A DNA stretch of 64,000 nucleotides from Callaeas wilsoni (GCA_013398955.1 VWPU01001264.1:62001-126000), one strand, 5' to 3'; counted from the stretch's first letter, positions 13,085 to 26,250 are shown. Translations and numbers: made by a program. The notes: a model not told the origin generated them from the letters alone.

Positions 13085-13800
13085 CAATTTGCTTGCAAAT
13101 GGGAGGTAATTGGTATGTTAATTAAAGTCAACTTTACCTCTCTTAATATTAACCTCCTGATTTTCTCCAGTGTTTCAGGTAGGGGAAAAGAATTTATTCT
13201 TTAGTATTCTCAAGAATGAGATTGGATAATAGACACAAATGAAGTCCAAACCTAGTACAAAAAAACATGAGAGGATATGTCTCCCGGCTGCTTTCCTAAT
13301 ACAGCATAAGGAGGACGAGATAGTTATCTGAGTAGTCACTCCACAGCTCAGACTTCAAATTATAGTAATTATGACAATTTGTGCCAATAGCCATGAGGTG
13401 GGTTTTTTTGATGTGGTTAAAAATAACATCTGTAAAAATCCAATAAAAAAAATTACATTTTGCTAATTTTCTGATAAGATAATGTTTAACTGTACTGTGT
13501 GCCTTCTACTGCCATTTTCAATTAGAGTATTTCCTTCTGGGCTTTTACCAGCTCGTCTCATGGATCCGATTCCATCCTGAGCAGTTCATTTGTTTTAACT
13601 TTCTTAATTAATTGTTTTGTGTAGGTTTTGCCTTTCAAACTGATATCAATCTTCCAGACTTATTAACGTGCTGATTGCTAATGTGCGATACAAAGCACAA
13701 TTCAGTTAAATTGTTCTTTCTGTCATATTAAAGAGTTCCCATATTAGCCTGCTAAACAAAATAATTGTAGATAATTTAGAGGGTAACAAATGACAAGAGT
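13085..13800. promoter_or_regulatory. Putative conserved non-coding (enhancer-like) block
   Basis: AT-rich sequence with clustered homeodomain-type cores: 'aggtaattgg' and 'gttaattaaag' at about 13105-13127, 'ttaattaattg' at 13604-13614, and 'aataattgtag' near 13760. CpGs are retained at 'atccgatt', 'ttaacgtgc' and 'gtgcgata'. No repeat is recognised in it. This is the texture of developmental enhancers in gene deserts, but no direct evidence of conservation is available from one sequence. The boundaries are approximate. Confidence 0.28.
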
Positions 13801-16800
13801 CCTGTACCTGAGAGAGTGAAAAAAAAGTTCTGTTTGCAGTTTCTTTGTGCTGGCTTAGGGTACACCTTGGAGTCCACATGCACAGGCAGAGTAAGACAAA
13901 ATTAGTTACTAAGGAATTGTAGGAGAGCTGGTGGAAAAAATTGCTTTTCCAACATAGTGAAGTTTGTTACCTTGAGGAATATGGGTGACAAGAAGGAGGA
14001 TATCAGACACAGCTGATAGCTTCCCTACTGAATTTTCAAGGGATTTTCCCTTTTCAGTGAAAGTTCAATTTTACCTTCTCACATTAAATAATGCAGATAA
14101 TGGAATTTTGAGGGAGCACAGCATTATGTCCTTTCTACCATCCACACATTCACCTGCTCCAGGTAGCTTTACTGAAAGGACACATTGGGAGTCATGGTTG
14201 CACATTCTGATGTTTAACTGGTGTATAACATGAAATACTCTTCTCTGGGCTATCCTTGAAGCTGTCAGGTAGATGGCCTGGTACAAGTTCAGTGTGTGGC
14301 AATGCAGAAGAGTTGTTACTCAGGAAAGGCACTGATCCCTCGATTATTTGAGTTCATTTGGATTTATGAGCAGAGCCCACATAACTGGGAATTTATTGTT
14401 CATGCTATGGTGTCACTACTCTGCCTGGCCAAGCTGAGGTCTCATGCTGTATTTTGCACAAATGGTATCTGGACATGCTCCATGATTGCATAACACTGCC
14501 AGAGATTTTATGGCTGCTCTTGGTGAGAGCAGGCAGGTTGCTTCAGTCCTCTGGAAAAATTCTCATTCATAAACATTTCAATAAATGATAACGTAAAGAA
14601 TGAAAGAGATGCGTAACCTCAGGTATGTTTTCTTAAGTCTTTAAGAGACAGGTAAGGGCTAGGAGGACACTTTCAGCAATCATTGTCTTCAAGATGCATT
14701 TTAGATAGGAATATCTGAAGTGTGCATTTCAGTATTTAAACAAAGATAAATTTGCCCAATACAGGGAAAATAAGATAGTTTACCTCATTAAGTTTAGCAT
14801 ACTCAGCGAAATTGGTATTTACCTGGGATTTGGGGGCATGTTTTGATTTAAATTTCTTAGGTACAGTTCCCAGTGATAAAACTTGGGAGTTGTGAAATGG
14901 CAAACTCTGTAATCAGTGAAAAATAGTGATCTGGCACTTTGCAATTTGTTCTTCTGTATTCGTTGATGTTCCCTAATGCTTTTGACACGTGCTCCTGACT
15001 GTTCCTTCAGGCCCTGTGGAATTCTGCCTGCACTGGACCTTCTGCCTTTTTTCACCTAGGGAAACTTATCCTGCTCTGCTCTCTGTAGGCTCCCTTTCCC
15101 ACCTCTGCTGTTTTTCCTCTAGGTATATGTACTGTACCTATGTAGGGTGTATGCTTAAGCACATGTCACTGTTCTTGAAGTGGGATATCACAAGGCCAAT
15201 ATTGTTTTAGAGCAATTGCCTTTTAACTCACAATCCCTAGTGGGTGTGTTGCAAGTTATTGTGACATGCGCATGACAATTTGTATTTTTTTCTGGAGTTT
15301 TTGCCTGCTGGAGCTGGTGCAACCTCTGCCAGGGACTTCAGGGTAGCACTTGCGTTGAGCACTGCTGTATGCAGGGGCTGCAGAGGTGTTTGCTCTCTTC
15401 TCTCTTTGGGACAACTTGGCCACCTCCTGTGCACACAACCTCAAAGCTGCACCAGACCCTGGTTGCTGAAGGGAGCTCACAAAATGGTACATTATGTCAA
15501 TTTGGCCACAGACTGATTCAGAGCAGCTGCACAAACTGCACTGGCTGTGACTCAGGTAGCAGACTTTTCTGTGATAGGGCAGCTCCGTCCCATTCCTTGC
15601 AGTAAGGGTTTCCTCTGCGTTTGAAGCCATGCAGAAGCTGGAGACTGGCCTCACTAAAAGGTAGATAGAGTAATTTCCAGTTTTCTCCTTGCAAAAGAAG
15701 CCCCTGTGCACTTTCTGCAGCACTGTAGCCCTCTCCTATTGGAGAGGGGTCGGATTTGCAAAGTAGGAGTAAGCATCTTGTAGCCAAATTGACCTTATGC
15801 ACAGACAAAGGTTGGCCATTGTCAGCCTAGAGCTTCTCAGAGCTTCCTCACTTTTTTATACAGGAGCCCACACGTGCTGACACAGATTTCTCATCTCTGG
15901 TGCTAAGTTGCTCACTGAATAAGAATAATAGAAAAATGCTAAGCATTTTCCTTGATTTAAATTTTGCAGAAAACCAAAGTGGAATGAACTTTGGCTCTTG
16001 TTCAGCTGCAATCTAGACATGAATTAACAGTCGCTTCAGACTTAAATTAGACGAGTCAACCATTGAATGTCATTCAGCAGCACACCAAAATAAATCCAGA
16101 TGACATTTATGACATATTTCATTGTTTCTATAATCTAAGTAATACAAAAGGTGTAAGTCACAGCACAATACTTTATTGCGTTTCTTTTTGAAACATTGTC
16201 CATGAATAAATTTAGACTGGAAATTGGAAGATTTGCTACTATCAAAGTGAGAGGTGTATGATGATGTTGCTGTGATGGCACTGCATTGCAGCTGCCCATA
16301 CTGGGCTGGAGCTCGTGATCCAGTTCCACTCCAGGCTGATGATTCTTGGTACACAAGGCTGAGTTCTTTAAAAACATAGGTCAGCACCACATGGTTTTGG
16401 CTTCTTCATGTACCATTTTTATTCTGGAGTCATCAGAGTGCATAAAAAGTAGAAATTTTGAGATATTTAAAAACTAATTTTTAAAATTTGATTTGTGGTC
16501 TAAGAAGATAGGAGTACTCATGATAGAAGAGATATTCAAGCCAAGGATTCTATGTGTCAAGTATATTTAGAACCCTAGACACACCTTTCTCATAAAAAAA
16601 AAAGAGAAAGAATAGAGGAATTGGGATATTCCCCAGTGTAGTCCTACAGCTGAAAGATGAAATACGCAATGCATTTACTAATTAGACTGCACACTTTCTC
16701 TGGCCTCTCAACTGAAAGAATAGATAGTGTTTTTATTCATGTAGTGCCCACAGCAGAACTAGTGAAGTACCTGTGATGTGCTGTTATTGGGCAAGCTGCT

Positions 16801-17600
16801 TTCTACTGCTGCTGCTGCCCTCCTCAGTCTGGGGCTCTTGGGAATTGAGCTGTTAAGTGGACAGGACACACAGTGGTGAACAGGGTTGGGCCATAAGCTC
16901 AGTATCCATGGTGGCAGAAGGCTTCTGCTCCTCATGGAAAGATCTTTCACACAGCTGATAGCCCCAGATAACAGTAGCACTAGATATATGCAATATCACT
17001 GACCAGCAGGACCAGGAAAGGAAGGGAAAGTTCAGGGAGTCATACACATCAAAACACTTGAAAATAAGGCTAAAAACACAGAAAAAAAAAGTATATTTAA
17101 ATATGGTGGACTACAAGAAACATGTATGCAACAGATAAAAGAAGATCTCAATGACTGATGGTTTTACAGAGTAATTTTAAGGATGAACTGTTCCTAAACA
17201 ATTTTTCCAGTGTATTAAGCACTAACAGCATCAGGCATGCATGTCTTGTTCCACTCCTTTTTTTTTCCTTGAACAAACAAGTTGACTGTGACCACTACAA
17301 GAAAAGAGCCCACTCCTCACTTATGTGTGCTCGTTCCTTTGTCCTCTTTCCAATATCTCCCAGTAATGATGGAGCACAGGATCGTGTTCTGCTCTAATGT
17401 CTTTCTTGTAAGATTCGGAGGGTAGTGCCGTCGTGACCTTCGGGAGCAGTTTTTTCCATTTGGAAGGAGGCGGGGGAGAGAGCATTGAATTTGAGATTGA
17501 TTTTCCTCCTTTTAGCATGTGGAAATTCAAAGGAAGCTCCTTGATTCACCAACAATGACTGCATCTCCAGCCTTAGAGAATGCAAAGGCATCAGTAGGAG
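13801..17600. other. Non-coding stretch, no gene recognised
   Basis: The longest open frame is 155 codons on the minus strand (15256-15723), overlapped by plus-strand frames 15280-15516 and 15369-15605 and by another minus frame (15518-15808), so coding is unlikely. A small perfect hairpin, CCCTCTCC-TATT-GGAGAGGG, lies at 15729-15748. No repeat family was recognised. Confidence 0.55.
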
Positions 17601-17607
17601 CAGACTG

Positions 17608-18535
17608 ATGAAGTTAATACCCTCAGACTGCATTGTGAATGTGACCAGAGTCCACTATGTTGTATGCTATAGAGAAATCCTGATGCTATTCCTTGCGGTG
17701 ACTGGTCATAGTTTTAAACAGAGAATTTTTATCTCAGGATTAAAGAAAGGGGGAGCGCCAGCAGTTTTAGACATAACAGTGTGTCCACAGTTTCTTGTTA
17801 GGGCAATTACAATCTCTGCATATATGGTGTATGTTTTGGAGGCTTCCAAGGAATGCATCCAGCTAAAGGCCAAAATGCAAATTTATATTATCTATGGAGG
17901 TTTTGAGGATGATGGTTTTCCCTGTTACCCTTCCCCCCTGGTCTATTTACCTGAAGTTCTGGGACATGTTGGAGGCGAACAATTATCCAGTGTAATTTTG
18001 ATTTTCAGTAAAGAGGAGATTGAGTATGTGAATAGAAAGTGTTTTGGAGAGCTTCAGCCCTTCAACGTGAAATCCTGGGAAACTGCACTGGATGCACGCC
18101 ATTGGGTCCTTTGAATCCTTGAATGTTCCTTACTTGCATCTTTGAGCTGGCCAGTCCCTTCTGCCTGGGCTTCAAATTTGTCTTTGGCGGTCCAGGAGAA
18201 AAAAGGGCTGTCCAGCTAACATTTCAGCTAACATTTCAGTACAGCTCGACACTTCCTGGTTTTCTTCAAGTTTTGGAGAAACAACTGAGTGCACTCCTCA
18301 TTTTTTAGAGGTGGCATTCCTGCTTCAAGATAGAGCTGCACAGGTACCATCAAGGGAGGAGAAGGTTATGTTCCTGCTCATGCTTCCTCTTGACAAAATG
18401 GTGCCTTCACCATGCCATTTTTGTAATGAGAAAGATTTCTCCATGGTACACCTGCTACAAACGGAGCTGTTGGCTCTGAGGGGGCACATAAATATTGTGG
18501 AATATGTTAATTGTAAAACATACATCCCTAGCTGA
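17608..18535 (+). other. Run of three adjacent open frames, unrecognised; possibly decayed coding sequence
   Basis: Three plus-strand open frames follow one another almost without gaps: 17608-18114 (168 codons), 18123-18308 (61) and 18311-18535 (74), each in a different frame. The first encodes a hydrophobic N-terminal third followed by a mixed acidic/hydrophobic part. The second contains an in-frame 12-base tandem duplication (18214-18237) giving LTFQLTFQ. I recognise no domain. They could be a broken old open reading frame, for example from a mobile element, or chance. The length of the longest frame is about what chance gives across the window, so I do not call a gene. Confidence 0.2.
18214..18237 (+). 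repeat. 12-bp perfect tandem duplication
   Basis: Two exact head-to-tail copies of AGCTAACATTTC. The flanks extend the match by CAG on the right (…TTTCAG twice). It is a short, probably recent replication-slippage duplication. Confidence 0.95.
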
Positions 18536-18539
18536 CAAG

Positions 18540-21440
18540 GTGGTGTCCTGTATTGTGAAAAGTTTTGGTCATTGAGAACACTAAATGCTGAAGTTTGTAC
18601 TTAGAAATAAATATACAACCAGATTGCCATGCATGTTTTCTGTTGTAAGGCTGTTATGCTGTGAATATGAAAGATTGAAAGCTTCCAGTTGTTCCCCCTG
18701 TTCCTTTTGTGCTACTGGCTGAGTGGAGTTCGTTGTTGGTACTGGAGGAACAAACTCAGACATCAGTGAGGGCACAAGCATATAGTACTTTAGGCCAGTG
18801 AACATTTGAAAGTATTAATTTACTTCCAAAACCGATAGAGGAAAATACATGAGGACCTGTTAAAATTTGTGTTCAAAAGGCTTTAATTCAAGTACTTGAG
18901 AATAAATGAATTTGTCCCTGCTCTGATCACTGGTTTGAGTACAGTCCTAAGAATTTGTGGATGCTTGTGTATTAGAATAGCTTGTATCCAGAGAACACTT
19001 ACAGCTGGGTGAGCATGAGTTAATGGTGTGGTGGAATTCAGGTTGCTGGTAGAAGGAATTATTTTATCAATAAGATCCATCTTCATTACAGTTGCCATTG
19101 ATGAAACTCAAAATGCAATTTAGCACCTCATGTTGCTGTATCCATTCTACTACAAAATTACTTTCTCTTGCTCTCACTAAATTACAACTGAGTTTAGCCC
19201 CAGAAAGACTCCTTTATTGTGCTTCTTATTGCTTATGAAATCTCTTTCAACTGTGTTGTTTGCTTGTTGGACAGAGGATCTGAACCTATGCCAAGTTATT
19301 TTAACCCAAAGAACAGATTCATTACTTGCATTCCTCCTTTATACCTATCTAGCTGCAGAGGGAAAGGAATGCATGTTGTTGTGTGTCTGCACAAAAAGAG
19401 ATGAAGAATTCTTCTCAAGAATATATTAAGTCATACCTATTTATAGGTCATCTTTGGTACCTGAAGTTTAAGCTGGAAATGAAGCATGTTGCAATATTTC
19501 CGAGTATGTTCTTGCAGTCATCTTCTGTTGGCTGGTTAATATTGCATGCAAGACATGAATATAAAACATTTGCAGAAGACTCTCCAGAGGCTTTGTGCTG
19601 TCATCAGAAAAAGCAGATCTTGAGCTTCTTGATGAGTTCAAGTTATTTGTAACTTAAATTGAAATAACTACTTTGCTTAGCAATTAATAATAGGAGAATC
19701 TTTACCAGGATTCAGGTGATATTGCTTAGACATATAATCAGCACAAAGCTTCTGGGTTATCTGGTTTTATTTCCATTGAATTTTAGGCCATGTAAATGTT
19801 AATTCTCTCAATCAAGAACATGGTGTGTATGTATTATACATGAATGTGCTGGGGTTCAGAATTATCCTTCATATGGATAATCTTCTTCTGAAATGATGAT
19901 AATTTAATAAGTAGTTCACATATAAAATAACTAGCCTTACTTCAAAGCATTGTGCAAGATCAGTGAAACTGGAAAGAATTCAAACAATGCAGTGAAGCAG
20001 TGTTTTTCAAGTTTGTGAGTCTGCATTTGAAAATTTGGAGACTTGTGTGCCTAGAAATAAAGGGCACTGTGAGTACCTTATGAGGTTTTGGATTAGTTAG
20101 GATTCATGAACTGTCTGTGTGATCTTCACCTTTAATCTGTGCTGAAAAACACGTATTGCTCCCTGCATGTTGAAAGAGAACGTGGGTTGAGAATGTTTAA
20201 GAACTTTGGAAAAGTATTAGTGTGCTTTTCAAATTCCTCCACCTGCAGAATCATGTGCCTTGCTTGCTGTAGCCTAAGTGAGGAAGTCTCAGGATTCGTT
20301 TGTTTAAGCTGTCTGTAAGCAGCTTAGAATAGCAATTGGAGAGGTGAAAATATCTCTGCTTTAAATCTCAGCTTCCCACAACCTGCCAGGACTAGGAGCC
20401 AAGTCTGTGGTCCCACTGAAAGAGTGAATCTCCCATTTCTGGTAGCATATTGTTCCAATTTCTCAGCCTTTAGTGATATTCCTTCTAAATGAAGAAATTG
20501 TTTCTGGAATGGGGACTAAGGGTTGCCAGGAAAGCTGCTGAAGGTGGGTTCAATTCTTGTAGAAAATGTGATGTTCGGAAGTAACCCCTCTCTCACCACT
20601 GCCACCATTTCTGAAGCAATCTTTTGCTTCTTTAGCATAACTTTGTTAGGGAAGATGTTCAGGACACTGACATGCTTATAGTAGTCTTAAGGGACATAAA
20701 TCAGTGAACATAGGGCCCAAAAGCAAAGATGTATCATCGTGATTCCACAAAGTGTTATATAAATCTGCAGCTTAACTGAGATGCATTGTCTTGCTTGCAG
20801 CAGGTATTTACAGTATCCGTGTACTAATTCTGTGCCGCTATATAGTTAGTTCCTGCTGTTAAAGTTGTTATTTATTCCCCTTGTCATGCTTATGGCACTT
20901 AATGCCACATGTCAAGCTGTGCCCATCTTAAAATCAAATGGCAGGTCCCTGCATACAGATCACCTGGGAAGGTGTCTGCATTTTAGGCAACAGAAGCACG
21001 AATTCTCTCCAAGCTCAGACTGTTTTCCCCCAACACACACGATCCTTGTTCTCCCTTTAGCACACTGAGGCTTGACTAACTTCTTCCAGGTCCATTTTTT
21101 GCTTTGAAAGTTCAGAATGTTTGAAAACAAGATTTGGCTTTTTAGGTCCGGATGTCAGGTTCTAGGACTTAAGTGTCATGAATCTTTTGACTCATGGGAA
21201 TATTTAGATCATAACTATGGTGATCTTATTTTCTGTATTTATAAATCTGTTTCTTTCCTAGGTGAAGACTTAGTGAGTGTGAATTTTTTTCAAACTCTAG
21301 ATAAGGTTAAGCTATTAATTTTATTTTCAAATGTGAACTTTAATAAAATAAAGTGATATGATTCTTATAAAAAACAATTATTTAATTTGGATTATTTAGT
21401 CTTTTAGTCATTTGTACCCAAGGTGTGATGTTCCAGTGTG
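18540..21440. other. Non-coding stretch, no gene recognised
   Basis: Only open frames below 90 codons occur. No RNA gene, repeat family or regulatory texture was recognised. The end (about 21250-21440) is markedly AT-rich. Confidence 0.6.
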
Positions 21441-21445
21441 GACAT

Positions 21446-21492
21446 CATTAGCCAAATTCTGCTCTGACTGAAGTCAGTGATTGCTTTCTTTG
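21446..21492. repeat. Ancient palindromic amniote repeat, half copy
   Basis: The segment 'gccaaattctgctctgac' followed by 'gaagtcagtga' matches, from memory, the arm and centre of an old amniote repeat of the form GGCCAAATTCTGCTC…GAAGTCAATGGAGTTAC. Only one arm is clear. Family name not assigned. Confidence 0.55.
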
Positions 21493-21724
21493 AGTGAAAT
21501 ATTAGGTGAAATACTAGGTGTTTTTAAAAATGTTATCCTTTAATCTTCTTTTTTTCCTTAGCTTTTAATATATGCTTTTGTTTCTCATGAAGGCTTGTTT
21601 CTGAGGGCAAATGTCAGGTAGCATGAGGATTACCTTGTTTTGCTTTGCTGGAATGTACTCAGAAAGCTCAAGTTATCAGATTAGCGATTGCTGTTGCAAT
21701 TAATATTGTGTAGCGCATCTATCA

Positions 21725-22040
21725 TCAGCCCGTAGAAAGCCCGGTGCTGTGGACAGAGATCCTTTTCCACGCCTGGGAGGGAAAGAGCTTTTCACCTGAA
21801 ACTGCTCCTCCCTCTGGCAGGAGCTGCGGGCTGACTCTGTACATCACCCTTAAGGTGTTTCCTCTGGTCCGAGCTGGGTTGGTGGGGAAGGTCCAGCAGA
21901 TCTCTGCTTGTCTGGAGACTGCCCCGAGTGGGAGCGCTCCTGGGGCTGCAGGGACCGCAGCTCTGCCAGGAGAGGTGGCACACACCTGCAGGCAGAGGGG
22001 CACTGAAAACCCCACCATTACTGCTTTTTGCTGAGCCCTC
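21725..22040. other. GC-rich patch
   Basis: Roughly 300 bases of clearly higher GC than the flanks, with about eight CpGs and a GAGCGCTCC near-palindrome near 21933. Open frames on both strands (114 codons minus, 21725-22069; 96 codons plus, 21744-22034) coincide, which is a sign of composition rather than coding. It may be an inserted old repeat or a small regulatory element. Confidence 0.4.
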
Positions 22041-22044
22041 AGCT

Positions 22045-24690
22045 GTCTGTAGAGATGTTTTCTTTCCATGAAGCCTGATGAAAAATTAACACCAGCATAC
22101 CTGAAGTTTGCTGAAAATGGTCACTGGAGAGATGGAAATACATTCATTTATCCCCAAAACTGAATTCACCTTCTTAGCACTAACTGTAGTCAAGGTAGCC
22201 TCTTTCACCTTGAAGAAAAACAGAATGTTTCTCTTTGGAAGTATTTCCTCCTTCTCTTTCATCCCCAGCCTTTTCCATGTGGCACAAAAAGCAGTCACCG
22301 GCCCCCACGGCAGCTGTTACCGCACAGCAGGTAGAGTTGTGTCACGCAAAGACTGAAGAGCTATGGAACTAAATCAACAAATTCTGATTTGTTGGTTCAA
22401 CTGAGTACAAACTAGCTAAGGAAAAACCAAGTTGGGAATGGAGAGCAAATATAAGTGAGAGGCAAGCCACAGCTTGCAGTAAAGAAAATGTTTGCAGAAA
22501 ACGCCAGCATTACAGGTTTATCTAAGGTGTGGTCTCGCTTAAGCTGCAGTAATTACCCAAGGTACCATAGCTGTGGCTGGAAAATGAAGTGCTTTATAAA
22601 CTTAACCCATTCATGTCTCTTGAGACCAACCACAGTGTTATATCGAGGCCAAGCCAGGGCTTTTCCAGAGCAGTTGGAAATCCCTAGGATCTCATTCTCA
22701 TTCACTTACCTGCCAAGACAGCTTTGAGCCTCTGCATTCTCACAACATTTCAGTGTTACAAACTAGCAAACAAGACAACAAGCTCTTTTATTTTACTTTT
22801 TACGGATGTTTGTGATTCTATCAACTGCAATCAAAGCAGTAAAATGAGAGGAAACCCTTGAAAATACAGAAGAATTAGGGGAAAAACATTTGCTGGGTAG
22901 TTATATATGGGATTGGAAATACCTACGTAGAAATAATGCTTTGTGAGTAAATCAGAAAAAATTAAACTGGCTGGATGTTGGATGGAAGTGTCTATGTTAA
23001 ACTATCAGTGGGTAGAAATATTGCTATTATGAAGAAAGCTGCAGAGAGTTTGGCTGGTTTATTCTGTTCTGAGGAAACAAAACTATTCAGAAGGACTCCA
23101 AAATATTTAAGCAAATTTGAAGCAGTGCCTCAAAAGATGGCAAAGATCTGAAAGTCTTTGTCTATGAGGAGAGGGCTCAAAACCCCTGAGTAGGTGAAGT
23201 TTAGCCAAAAAAGACTTTCATGCATTTGAACATTTAAACTGTGAGTATAATAAATTGTCTCTTATGGATGGATTCCCAGGAACTGGCTAAAAAGGACACT
23301 AAAATTTATGTTCCAAAGTCTTTCGTTCACAGATATGCAGAGAAATGGCTTTCGAAGAAGAGATCAAGAGTTCACCTAATTTAATGTCCTCTGTAAATGC
23401 TTGCAAAGGATCTGATTTGGGACCAATAACTTGTCTTTTAGTCAAAACATTGTGCGTGATGTTTTGACCTGTAAAATCAGAGATGAGTCTACTGCTTCCC
23501 TTGCTGACATGTTCCAAGGTTTAATCCTCTTGAATAGCTCCTGTGGGTGGCTACTCTGACCATGGTTAATCTTCTTCCCTGGCTAGAACTGGTATCTTTA
23601 GACTAATTCAGATTTGCTTGGTTTTATGTCCAGGGAATTAATCAGGATCTATTAGTTGAGGTTGGGGAGGGAAGAACAATTTTTTCTTGGCTTACCAAAC
23701 ACTGTAATTTTTAGTGAGTTTCCTGGTTTGCCAGAATGAAGCCAAACTACCCCCTAGCCCTTGCATCTTCTGTTCTTGGAGAATCTTTGTTGTGAAGGTG
23801 GCTGTTCTGGCATGTTTTCATGTGTGCTACATTTATTTTAAAAATGTTTTCCAAAGAGGCTTGGCAACAAGAGCTGAGACTGTCATTACTGTGAAGAACG
23901 GGAAAATAAAAGAACAGCTGCTGTGTTTGGTGTCCTGGGAGCTGTCACTCTTAGGATTCCCCCTCCAAAAGTAAAATCAATCTATGTATTTGTTCATCTT
24001 TCATCATGTATAATAAATTGCAAGAAGCTGAGAAAAAAGCCAAGCCATATCCTGCAAAAAATCAGTTTAAAGTTGACAAACGCCCACTGGCTAAATACAT
24101 TCCTGGCAATATGGAAAAGGAAAGAAAGTGGTAGGGCAATCTTCATCAAGTTTATTACCCAAAATTACTTATGTCCTTGTTCTTGGTTTGCATAGGCTAT
24201 TCTTATTGCCCTCACTGAGAGGTGCAGAACAGGCCGTGAGGAGCACTGCCTCAGCCTCAGAGCAAGCTGATGGCAGGCAGCAGTGTCAAAAATAAGCATT
24301 AAATCTATAGGCAGTGGAAGCTGGTCTGGTATTCCAGCTGTGCTAGCTGGTCCTGAGGAGGAACAGAGTGTAAGGATGTGGACTAAGCTTCGTGCGCTGC
24401 CTTGTGTGACACGGATTTGCCTTCCCTCGCTGCCAGTGGGAGGGCACTGTTCTCTGCTGGCTTCCCTGATTCCCTCCCTCAGGCTCCGTCACTTGTTCCC
24501 CATGGCTTTTCTCTGGATGGTCTTCGTTTATCTGTTTATTTACTTTAGGAATTTGCTCTGTATGTTCTCATTTCATTTTTCAGTCTTGTTAAAATATCTT
24601 TCTACATTTTTTTTCTTCACAGCCCTGTGTTTTCCTGCGTAGAGAGCTATAGGGGGAGAGGTTTGCATAGGACAGGACTGCAGAACCACA
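22045..24690. other. Non-coding stretch, no gene recognised
   Basis: The largest open frame is 119 codons (24283-24642, plus), hydrophobic at its C-terminal end from a T-rich tract. Nothing recognisable as a gene, repeat or RNA. Confidence 0.55.
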
Positions 24691-24695
24691 GTGCT

Positions 24696-24765
24696 CACAC
24701 TAAGCCTGGTCAGTGTAAATCTCTCCCTGACATCGGTGGAGGTTCCTGTGATCAGATTTGTGTCT
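24696..24765. repeat. Possible ancient palindromic repeat remnant
   Basis: Contains 'cagtgtaaatctctccctga' and then 'catcggtggaggttcc', which resemble the 'GGTGTAAATC…' arm and the 'CAATGGAGTT' centre of the old palindromic repeat seen elsewhere in the window. Diverged, so the call is weak. Confidence 0.3.
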
Positions 24766-25441
24766 TATTTTTCTAGTATTCCCTCTACAGAGCTGTGGAT
24801 TCTGCTTCCATTGAGTCCACTTTCTAGCTGATAAAATCCCTGTCATCTTTAGCGGTATTTCACAGAGAAAACATTTATTGTGGTGTTTGTAAAAGTTACT
24901 TGGAAGTATTTCCTTGTGCTAATTTATTTGTTGTGACTTACTACAAAGAGTTATGTGAAGACAGTTTGAAAATCCTGTGCTTAAGAAAAATACATCACAA
25001 ATGAGTATTTTGAGGGAATGACCAATTTTTACTTTGCTGCCCAAAATATTGGTGTGGCTATTCTTGGCAGAGTTTTCCATGTAGAAGAAAAAAATCCACC
25101 TGCACTCATTTGTCTTGTCTCTCTGCCTCCATATCTGTCTTGAACTTGCTTTTCTAACATTTTTATTTGTTGTTCAAATATTTGCAGTCCTTAGAAGAGC
25201 AGAGGAACTTCAAGCATTTTGAAAACATAGAAGGGCTCCTTAAACTCAAAGAAAATTACTGAGATATTGCTTTAAAGTGCCCTGCTTAAATAAATTAGAG
25301 AGTTCTACAACTCTTAAATGCCCAATAGAGATGCAAGAGGCACCTAAAATAATAGACTAGGTCACACTTAAATGAATCTCTCTTGAAGAATATAACAGTA
25401 ATAAGATAAACTGGCTGCACTAAACCGCAAAAGCACAGATG

Positions 25442-25459
25442 ATAATAATAATAATAATA
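25442..25459 (+). repeat. ATA/TAA microsatellite
   Basis: Six uninterrupted copies of a 3-base AT-rich unit. Confidence 0.9.
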
Positions 25460-25779
25460 CAGTACAGCTCCCCTAAATGAATCTCTTAAAGGAAGTGACC
25501 AGGTGACAAGACTGGAACAAGAAAAGAGAAAAAAATTAAAATTATTTAAGTTGTTGAAAGAATCAATTTTTCTGAGTATCAGAACAAAACATTGCCAGCT
25601 TTACAGGTAGCTCTTCAGAAACAGAAAGGCTTTTTAAAACATTTCCTTTCATATAGAAGCATTTTGTTGACTAGATATACATAGTAATATGAATTTGCTT
25701 GCTGCAGGTGGGAAGTAATAAAGTGCTGGTTGAGAGTGCTGGGTTTTTTCTTTTCCTGTAACCTCTAAATCCAGGGTTT

Positions 25780-26250
25780 AACCCCAGAGAGTGTCAGAAT
25801 ATTGTTGCGATCAGATTTTTGTCAACAGGCCCTTCACAAATTGAGTTTGGTGGGTTCGTCGAGGTTATGTAACAGCAAACATTTGGAAAAATTGGGCACA
25901 ATTGTCAGCCTTTGCTCTGAAAGGGCACAGGATTAAATGAGCATAAAAATTTAATTGTCCTCTCACCCTGAATAAGGCTGAGGCTTTCCATATTAGGGTC
26001 GGGCTGGCTAGTTGAGCAGCAATTTTTATCTGGCCCCCGGATAAATAGATGCATTCAGCCTTCTCGGTCCTTCAACCTTCATTAGGAAATTAATCACATA
26101 AATTAAACATATATATTTTGCTGGACGAAGTCTTAACAAGCTGCATCCACTACTGGACAAGAGAAAAGAATCAGGCATGTGTACATATTTAGCCTGACAA
26201 TGCCAAGATTTCCAGAATATGTTTAGGTTTCTGTCCTTAATTTTCAAGGA
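25780..26250. promoter_or_regulatory. Putative conserved non-coding (enhancer-like) block
   Basis: About 470 bases combining very AT-rich homeodomain-like cores ('tttaattgtcc' near 25952, 'aaattaatcacataaatta' near 26087) with six retained CpGs ('ttgcgatc', 'ttcgtcgagg', 'gtcggg', 'cccccggata', 'ctcggtc'). CpG retention in AT-rich, non-repeat DNA suggests selection or lack of methylation. The 87-codon minus frame (26026-26289) runs into the repeat at 26255 and is not convincing. Function inferred only. Confidence 0.35.

Noticed and set aside
15256..15723. 155-codon minus frame
   Set aside because: Overlapped by plus-strand open frames over most of its length and unlike any known protein; length is within chance for this window.
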